Origin: Auxenochlorella pyrenoidosa | Lineage: Eukaryota > Chlorophyta > Trebouxiophyceae > Chlorellales > Chlorellaceae | Length of the DNA: 13,696 bases | Assembly: GCA_001430745.1 (NCBI GenBank) | Contig: KQ482053.1 | Location: forward strand, 476,574 to 490,269 | Direction of reading: 5' to 3' | Shown: positions 8,215 to 13,696 of the stretch, piece by piece | Layout: each line of letters opens with the position of its first letter | Numbering within the stretch: position 1 is the first letter of the stretch | Position numbers and translations under genes: made by a program | Notes under the pieces: generated by a model | What the model was told of the DNA's origin: nothing | Databases searched by the model: none | What the model saw: only the letters and a program-made list of their open reading frames with translations

Positions 8215-11200
8215 TCAATAGGCCACCGTCCCCTTGGCAATATGCAGCTTGGGCCCCTCTGCCGCCCCCGCGGTCTGCCCCTCCTGCCGCCGCCGCTGCT
8301 GCTGCTCCTCCTGCTGCAATAGGTACATCGAAACCTGCCAGGGCTCTATGCTGGCGCCCCCCTCCTCGCCACCTGCTGCAAAAACCGGCGCCACCGCCAC
8401 ATAGGCCTCGCACAGGCGGCGCCCCGCGACGACGGCTGCGGCGCGCAGCGCACGCTCCCGCTCATCCCCTTGCAGATCCTGGCCTGCGGGGCGCAGCAGC
8501 GTCGGTTTCGATTTCACTGCAAGCTTGCTTGAGGCGGTTGCCACGAGGGTTGTTTGCCGGGCTGTGCAAACAGGGTGGGCGGCTGCAACGCAGGGCTGCC
8601 AGATGATGCTTGCCGGGGGGTGGGGGTGGGGTAGGGTGGGGTGGGGGGGGTGCTCGCCATTCCTGCCCGGCTGGCTGCGCAGATGATGTTTGCAAGACCT
8701 CAGGCTGTCAAACCCACCTGCGTCGACCGCTGCCGCCAGGCCGTCAGAAAGCTGCAGCAGGCCCTGGCGCCGGAACACCGCAGGCAGCACGTTGCCTGCA
8801 TTGCAGGGGACAGGACCCATGTAGACGGGGCAGGCTGGGTGCGGCCAGTAAGAGGCCAGTGCTCCGCCCGCACATGCCAGCGTGCCAGGGCAAGGCCGCC
8901 CGCTGCGCCGCCCATGCCCGCAGACAGGGCGCATCAACAGTCGAGCGCGGGATCAAGGCGCCGCGCCACCGCGCCGTGCAAGCCGCGCTGTGCGCCCCCC
9001 GGCGCGCACACACACACACGCACGTCCACACACACACACACACACCACAGCGCGCACCCGAGTCGGCAGCCAGCTGGGCCATGTCGGCAAAGCGGAAGCG
9101 GGGGTCGGCGCCGCGGAAGCGCAGGTGCAGCTGGGCCGCCAGCAGCTGCGCCTTGCGGCAGAAGTGCACCTGTCAGGAAGCGGCGCAGGTGCGCGGGCTG
9201 TTGGTCTGATGAGAGGAAGCGCTCGACATGAGGTCCCCGTTGAATGCAAACTGTGTAGCTGACGAGACTGACTGCAAACTGCTTTACCGAGGAGACAAGC
9301 ACCCGGGGGGTGGGTTGGGGCCCGGGCCTGCCTGCCAGGCGCTGGCAGGCACCTCGGCGCTCCACGCAGGTATGCCCCATTCAATTGTATCGAAATGACC
9401 AACAATGGCAATAGAGGGGCCAGGCGTGTGCTCCCAAGCTCCCCTGTGGCCGGCAAAACCCCCTCGGTGGGCGGGCGGTACAGCCCCCCTCACCAGCTTG
9501 CCGCGGTACAGCCCCCCCTCACCTGGTTGCTGCGGTACAAGCCCCTCCCCCACCCCCCACCCCACCCCACCCACCTGCTTGCCGCGGTACAGCCCGCTGT
9601 CCTCAAAGGCCGGGAAGGTGTCGGCCAGCTCCTCCACCAGGGCGGCAGCCGAGGGCGGCTGCCCGGCAGCTGCCTGGGCATCCAGGTTGGCCAGGATGAG
9701 GGCGCCCAGGCTGGCGTGGCCTGCGTGCGCAATATGAAATTGGAATGCTTCAGGCACGACTAGATGACAGCATGAGGCCACAGCTGGAGGCTGGTGGCAG
9801 CCCAGTGGGTGCAATGAGGGGCCTGCCCAGGCGAGCGCAGCCAGCATGCCTGGCGGTGGGCGAGAGCCGCGCTGCGCGGGCGGCGGCTGCGTGGGCACAG
9901 GGGAGGGGCCAGCGCTGCCGTGCGCCGCCGCGCAGCCCCGGGAGCAGGGCCACGGCTATGTAAGTTTGCCCCCGGGCTGGCCCCGGTCGCAGCCGACCTG
10001 AGTCGCCCAGGACCTTCCCGGTCTCGCTCACGACCTCTCGGAGCTTGGCAGTGAAGGCCCCCAGCGGCCCCTGCCGCGACATCACCACCCCCGGCAGCCC
10101 AGGCACCGCCTCATCCTCTGCAACCAGGGACAGAAGGGGCATGCATGGCAGGTTGCAGAGGATGGGGCACGCATGGCGCGCAACGCGCGCGTGCTGTTGG
10201 GAGCAGCGGGCTGCCGTCGATGCGGGCAGGCGCAGCAGGAAGGGCGGGTGGTCGACCCGACATTCCATGGCCGGCAGAAGACGGCCGCAGCGACGACGGC
10301 GGTGGCGCTTGCCAACCCATGTCTCCGCCTGTGTCGCCGCCACGGCAGCGGCAAGCGCCGCGGCAGGGACTCTCAGGGGCAGCCTGCGAGGGGCGGTTGC
10401 GCACGCCGGGTGGCAGCCCTGACCTGATGCATCCACATTGAAGTATTGGAAGACCTGCAAGCACGGGCAGGTCACGCCACGTCAGCAACGCAAGCCTGGC
10501 GGCAAAGGCAGTTTCTGTGGGAGTTTCTGCCCTCATTCTCATCTGAAGCGGGGCAGAGCCGGCCGGCAGGGCGCAAGGGCGCGGCGCCTGACAGGGGCAT
10601 GGGCGCAGGAGCGCGCACGCCAGTGGCTGCCGACATGCACGGCTGCGGGCCGGCCTGGCTGGCTGTCGGAAGCAAGTGCGGCTGGCAGCCGACACTCGCC
10701 TGGTAGCTGTTGAACTCTGACAGCCAGTGGTGGCTCTCCAGCGGCGCGCCGTGCATCAGCATGCCCAGCAGCCCAAACTGGACCGTCTCGCGCGCGTCTG
10801 CACTCGGCAGGCAGGGCGTGCAAAGCGTTGCAGTGGTGGCGCGGCCACTGGCGGCGGAACAGCACCACCCCAGGGGTATCACAAGTGATGGTGCGGCGCC
10901 CAGCAGACCTGGCAGGACCTCTACACATGCCGCTGCATGGTCAAAGCACCATGCAATAAGCGGGTGCATCCTGGCTGGAAGGCCAGCCGTGCGCGGCGCT
11001 GCAAGCCCTGCCCAAGGTCTGGCTGCCTGTGGCTGGCCCTCCAGGCCGCCGCTGGCGCTTGCCGCCGCCGGCGCTGCACCTCACCCTTCGGGCTGGTACA
11101 AGCCTTCGAACGACAAGTTGTAAGACTACACAAGATTAGCACCTCACCCTTGCCAGTCTTGGCCAGCAGCAGGGAGTCAAAGCTGGAGCCAAAGTCCAGG

Positions 11201-11786
11201 AGGTGGAACAGCGCCATGGCGTTGACCTGCGGCGGGGCGGTCGACGGTCAACAGATTGGGGCTAGAGTGCCGTGGGCCTGGCCCGCGAGTCGAGGCAGCG
11301 GCCGCAGCCGGCGGGTGGCGGGTACACGCACTTGAGGGAGGGGCCGACCTCGACAGCCCACACCTCGCGCCCAACAGCATGACACGACAGCATGTTGTCG
11401 AGGGGTGGACACCCCCTCACGGGGCTCACCTCGGCCTGCAGGCTGTCAAAGCGGATGGGCAGGCGCATGAACTGGCACGCGTGCAGGATAGCGGGTGGTG
11501 GCGGCAGCGCAGCGGCGGCACCCGCCAGCGCCGACACTTGCAGGGTCACGTCGCCCGCTGCTGCCGCGGCCTCCAGCGCTTCATCGCAGGTGCTGCAGGG
11601 GCAACGCATGACGGCTGTGAGAAACCAACGGCGGCGGGCTCAGAGCGGCTTGCTGGCTGGGTTGGCAGTGGCGGCGGCGGCAGCGGCAGCAGCAGCTGTC
11701 ACGGCCACAGCTGCACTCGGGCTCCTGCAACTTCTCAGGATGACCTACCGCTGCACGCGCTGCAGCACATTCTCCCTGGGCGCCAT
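8215..11786 (-). CDS. Queuosine salvage protein, Qng1/DUF2419-like (ten exons)
   Basis: Family members hydrolyse queuosine 5'-phosphate to release queuine for reinsertion into tRNA. Minus-strand exons: 11786-11749, 11592-11430, 11226-11148, 10797-10700, 10454-10424, 10117-9998, 9720-9575, 9169-9058, 8795-8718, 8483-8215; every phase closes, giving 377 aa, a usual length for the family. Recognition rests on my memory of the family: ALFHLLDFGSSF (residues 72-83; fungal members have LLNFGSGYR), SETGKVL (167-173), ELADTFPAFED (207-217), then YRGKQVHFCRKAQLL matching human FEGKRVSFYKRAQIL, and AADSGNVLPAVFRRQG (259-274) matching FADYRLPQVLAHLG, whose Asp (here D261) I take as the catalytic-site residue. 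The C-terminus PKLHIAKGTVAY matches PFHRIRCIYY. Start ATG context is good (GTCATGG). The fourth intron is GC-AG and exon 5 is only 31 nt. An insertion of Glu/Gln/Arg lies near the C-terminus. Confidence 0.76.
9007..9045. repeat. Interrupted (CA)n microsatellite in queuosine-gene intron
   Basis: Two CA runs separated by a CGCACGTC interruption, starting about 13 bp inside the intron from the donor at 9057 (minus strand). They read as GT repeats in the pre-mRNA. Confidence 0.95.
9475..9597 (-). repeat. Tandem duplication of an exon end and donor site, queuosine gene
   Basis: The last bases of the exon ending at 9575, reading CTGTACCGCGGCAAGCAG then GTGGGT, recur inside the following intron on the minus strand. 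One copy ends at 9523 (TTGTACCGCAGCAACCAG then GTGAGG) and another at 9494 (CTGTACCGCGGCAAGCTG then GTGAGG). A fourth partial copy of GCTGTACCGCC is near 9475-9487. Each copy is followed by a G-rich (C-rich on plus) stretch of variable length. The copies keep a GT donor, and the two nearest decoys have the closer-to-consensus GTGAGG. Confidence 0.92.
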
Positions 11787-12124
11787 GACAGTGGGCCGAG
11801 AACGATCACCGGCTTTGGGAGCTCCAAAATATGAAACAGTTCTACGATTCGGTGCAGACGAGGTCCTTGATACAAACAAGGCCTGCGTGCTCCGTTGAAG
11901 TGACGGCTTGCTGGGCTCGCCGGGCAGAGCAGCCGCCTATGCCGCCCGCTCTGCCGCTGCTGCCCGATGCAGTCAGGACATGGCTGGTTTAGACCATCCC
12001 TTCTGGAAACCAGGTTAAGCTTTGAAATTTGCAAAATGACAATTCCTGACTATTTCACAGATGGGGATAGGAAGTGCAGTGTGTGCGAAGTGGAGGATAG
12101 CAGGCGTTGACACTGGTGACATCA
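11787..12124 (-). other. Spacer between cyclin-like stop and queuosine-salvage start
   Basis: Holds the cyclin 3' UTR and the promoter and 5' UTR of the queuosine gene, both on minus. The segment 12010-12060 is clearly AT-richer than its surroundings. An ATATTTT-like string (minus, about 11825-11831) lies some 40 bp before the start codon and could be TATA-like, but this is weak. No TGTAA signal was found after the cyclin stop. Confidence 0.55.
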
Positions 12125-13655
12125 TCAGCTCAGGCCATCAAACAGTTCATCATAGTCTTCATCATCCATCGCTGCCGCTGCCTGCTGCTGCTTGGGCTGC
12201 GAGCCCTGCTGCTGTTGCGCCTTCTGCTGCATGCCTGGCTGCTGCGGCTGCCCGGCTTGCTGCACCACTGCGGCCGGCGGCAGGTCAGGTAAGGGCAGCG
12301 GAGCAGCCTCTGCAGGCCGCAGGGGCACTGCGGCGCCAACTGCTGCCCACGACTCCCGGTTAGCGGCAGCGATATCGGCAGGCAGCGCCAGGGCTGCATG
12401 CGGCGCGGGCGCCCCCGCCGCCGCCGCCGCTGCTGCTGCCGCTGCTGCTTGCTCCGGGTTGAGCACCTGAGGGGCCAAAGGCAGGGCAAGAGGAGCAGCT
12501 CAGAGCTGCCAGGTGGGTGGGTTGCACAGGTGGGCCCCTGCTGGCTCATCTGTCACCAGCTTCACATGTATCGGCACTGGTGCGTGCACCCAGCTACGCT
12601 TGCAGTTGGCTTAGCCGGGGAAACAGGCACGACGGCAGCCCCGCTGTGCTGCCGGCAGCCGAGTTGCAGCCCTGGCAGTGCTGTGCAGCCTTGGGCAGGC
12701 CCGAGCTAGACTGATGTCGGCCACGGCTGGCTCAGGTACGGCAGCTTCCGCCCACCTGCGCCGCTTGCAGTACCAGGTCCTTGTCTGAGTAGGTGGCATA
12801 GAGGTTGGGCACATACAGCTCCTGCAGGTAGTCTTCCACACCTGAGAAGGAAAAGAAAGAAGCATGGACCCAGAAACGTGGGAATGAGACGTACGGTCCT
12901 CCACACCTGAGAAGGAAAGAAAGAACAATGAGGCCAAGAAACGTGGGAATGAGACATACGGGAACGAACGCCCAGTTCCAGGCGACACAAGGCACGAACT
13001 GGCCGCACCCAACCACAGGAGGCGGGGCATGCGCGCAGGCGGCAGGCGGCGCAGCGCCGCGAGCAGCCGGCTGTGCGGCATGCGCCGGCGTGGATGCGCC
13101 GGCGTGCGCCAGGCGGCCCGAAGCAAACGCGCCCTCCCCTCCATGCCCTGCCTCGCCCATCGCGTCAACCGCTCCCCAACTCACCTTCGAGGTCCTCTTC
13201 TGTCACCCCGGCAGCCACCCACCACAGCTGGCCATCCTCTGCAGAGCCGCCGGGCGGGGGTGAGGTGCGAGTGGGTGGTTGAGGCAGAGCCAGGGGGGAG
13301 GGGGGGCGTGCGCATGTCAGGGCTTCCGATGCAGGGTTTGCAGCCGCATGGCGGATGGAGGCAGCACGACCGCGAAGCGGTTCATGCGCCCACACGTCCC
13401 CTGGAGCGCAGCTTTGGCACATTGCACACCTGCCGCACAGGGTGCGAGCCTCTCAGGCTCGCCAGCAGGCAGCAGCCCAGCTCGTCCAACAGCCCTGGCC
13501 GTTTGCAGTGCACAGCAGCACCAACAAAACACAACAGTACATGCCGCCCACCTGTGTAGACGTGCGTGTCCTGCTTGAGCAGCTTCATGGCGAGCCAGAT
13601 GCAGGCGGCCGCCAACGCCACGCCGCTGAAGCGCAGGCAGGCCTCTGTTTTGTAG
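12125..13655 (-). CDS. Cyclin T/K-like protein, C-terminal part (four exons; 5' end outside window)
   Basis: T/K cyclins activate CDK9/12-type kinases that phosphorylate the RNA polymerase II tail. Minus-strand exons 13655-13552, 13238-13185, 12841-12756 and 12466-12125 give about 194 C-terminal residues with consistent phases. The second cyclin fold is recognisable: ACLRFSGVALAAACIWLAMK resembles the plant CycT helix with CLQYPP...AAGAIYLAAR, and EDGQLWWVAAGVTEEDLEGV resembles GEKVWWQEFDVTPRQLEDV, followed by EDYLQELY. After the fold comes an Ala run (12 residues), a Gln-rich stretch and an acidic end MDDEDYDELFDGLS. The first cyclin box is off the right edge. The intron 13184-12842 has a duplicated acceptor. 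An L-type or other transcriptional cyclin cannot be excluded. Confidence 0.68.
12831..12960 (-). repeat. Tandem duplication of a cyclin acceptor and exon start
   Basis: Two 65-bp units on the minus strand, each running from GTCTCATTCCCACGTTTCT through CCTTCTCAG to GTGTGGA(A/G)GAC. The unit at 12895-12831 contains the real acceptor (exon start 12841). The unit at 12960-12896 contains a decoy acceptor (exon-like start 12906) with GTGTGGAGGAC. Because 65 is not a multiple of three, use of the decoy without removing the second unit shifts the frame. Confidence 0.94.
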
Positions 13656-13675
13656 CTGCAGCAGGGGGCGTGGGT

Positions 13676-13696
13676 GGGGGGGGGGGGGGGGGGGGG
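13676..13696. repeat. G21 homopolymer at the window edge
   Basis: Twenty-one G on plus, meaning C on the coding strand of the cyclin gene, just upstream of the CTGCTGCAG acceptor at 13656. It is probably a pyrimidine-tract C run like those in IMPDH introns. Its true length cannot be known at the window edge. Confidence 0.95.

Noticed and set aside
8590..8700. Direct repeat CAGATGATG(C/T)TTGC at 8602 and 8680 as another snoRNA or mobile-element end
   Set aside because: There is no C/D box pair, terminal stem or target duplication; it is a short imperfect repeat around a G/C-rich run in an intron.
9284..9400. Minus-strand stretch GHFDTIEWGIPAWSAEV as an exon of the queuosine gene
   Set aside because: It would fall between GKQ and VHFCRKAQ, which are contiguous in the family, and direct 9575-9169 splicing keeps phase.

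Overview
The window looks like nuclear DNA from a GC-rich green alga (chlorophyte). Every recognisable protein is split by many short spliceosomal introns, most with CTGCAG-type acceptors. The IMP dehydrogenase reads like a plant or algal enzyme, and the introns and spacers are full of CA microsatellites and C homopolymers. I see no bacterial operon structure, no transposon and no CRISPR array. All exon models were built by hand from reading frame, splice dinucleotides and matching intron phase. In every model the phases close exactly.

Layout: (1) 132-3785, plus strand: 3' half of an IMP dehydrogenase gene (eight exons; the 5' part lies outside the window). One of its introns (914-1907) carries three 85-nt copies of a C/D-box small nucleolar RNA whose guide matches 25S/28S rRNA. 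(2) 4219-6067, plus: a class I SAM-dependent methyltransferase, five exons, about 321 aa. (3) 7930-6535, minus: an unrecognised small Gly/Ala-rich protein, five exons, 152 aa, convergent with the methyltransferase. (4) 11786-8215, minus: a queuosine-salvage (Qng1/DUF2419-like) protein, ten exons, 377 aa. (5) 13655-12125, minus: the 3' part of a cyclin T/K-like gene with an Ala/Gln-rich and acidic tail; its 5' part runs off the right edge.

The genes share no evident pathway: purine synthesis (IMPDH), rRNA methylation (the snoRNAs), tRNA queuosine salvage, an unassigned methyltransferase and probable transcription-kinase cyclin function. Theirs is an ordinary eukaryotic neighbourhood, not a cluster.

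Two things stand out. First, the triplicated intronic snoRNA: sequence identity is confined to the snoRNA itself and stops at the terminal stem. Second, four different genes each contain an intron in which a splice junction (intron end plus the first or last bases of the exon) is tandemly duplicated two to six times, giving rows of decoy splice sites. Three cases involve the acceptor side (IMPDH, methyltransferase, cyclin) and one the donor side (queuosine gene). Three introns also use GC-AG boundaries.
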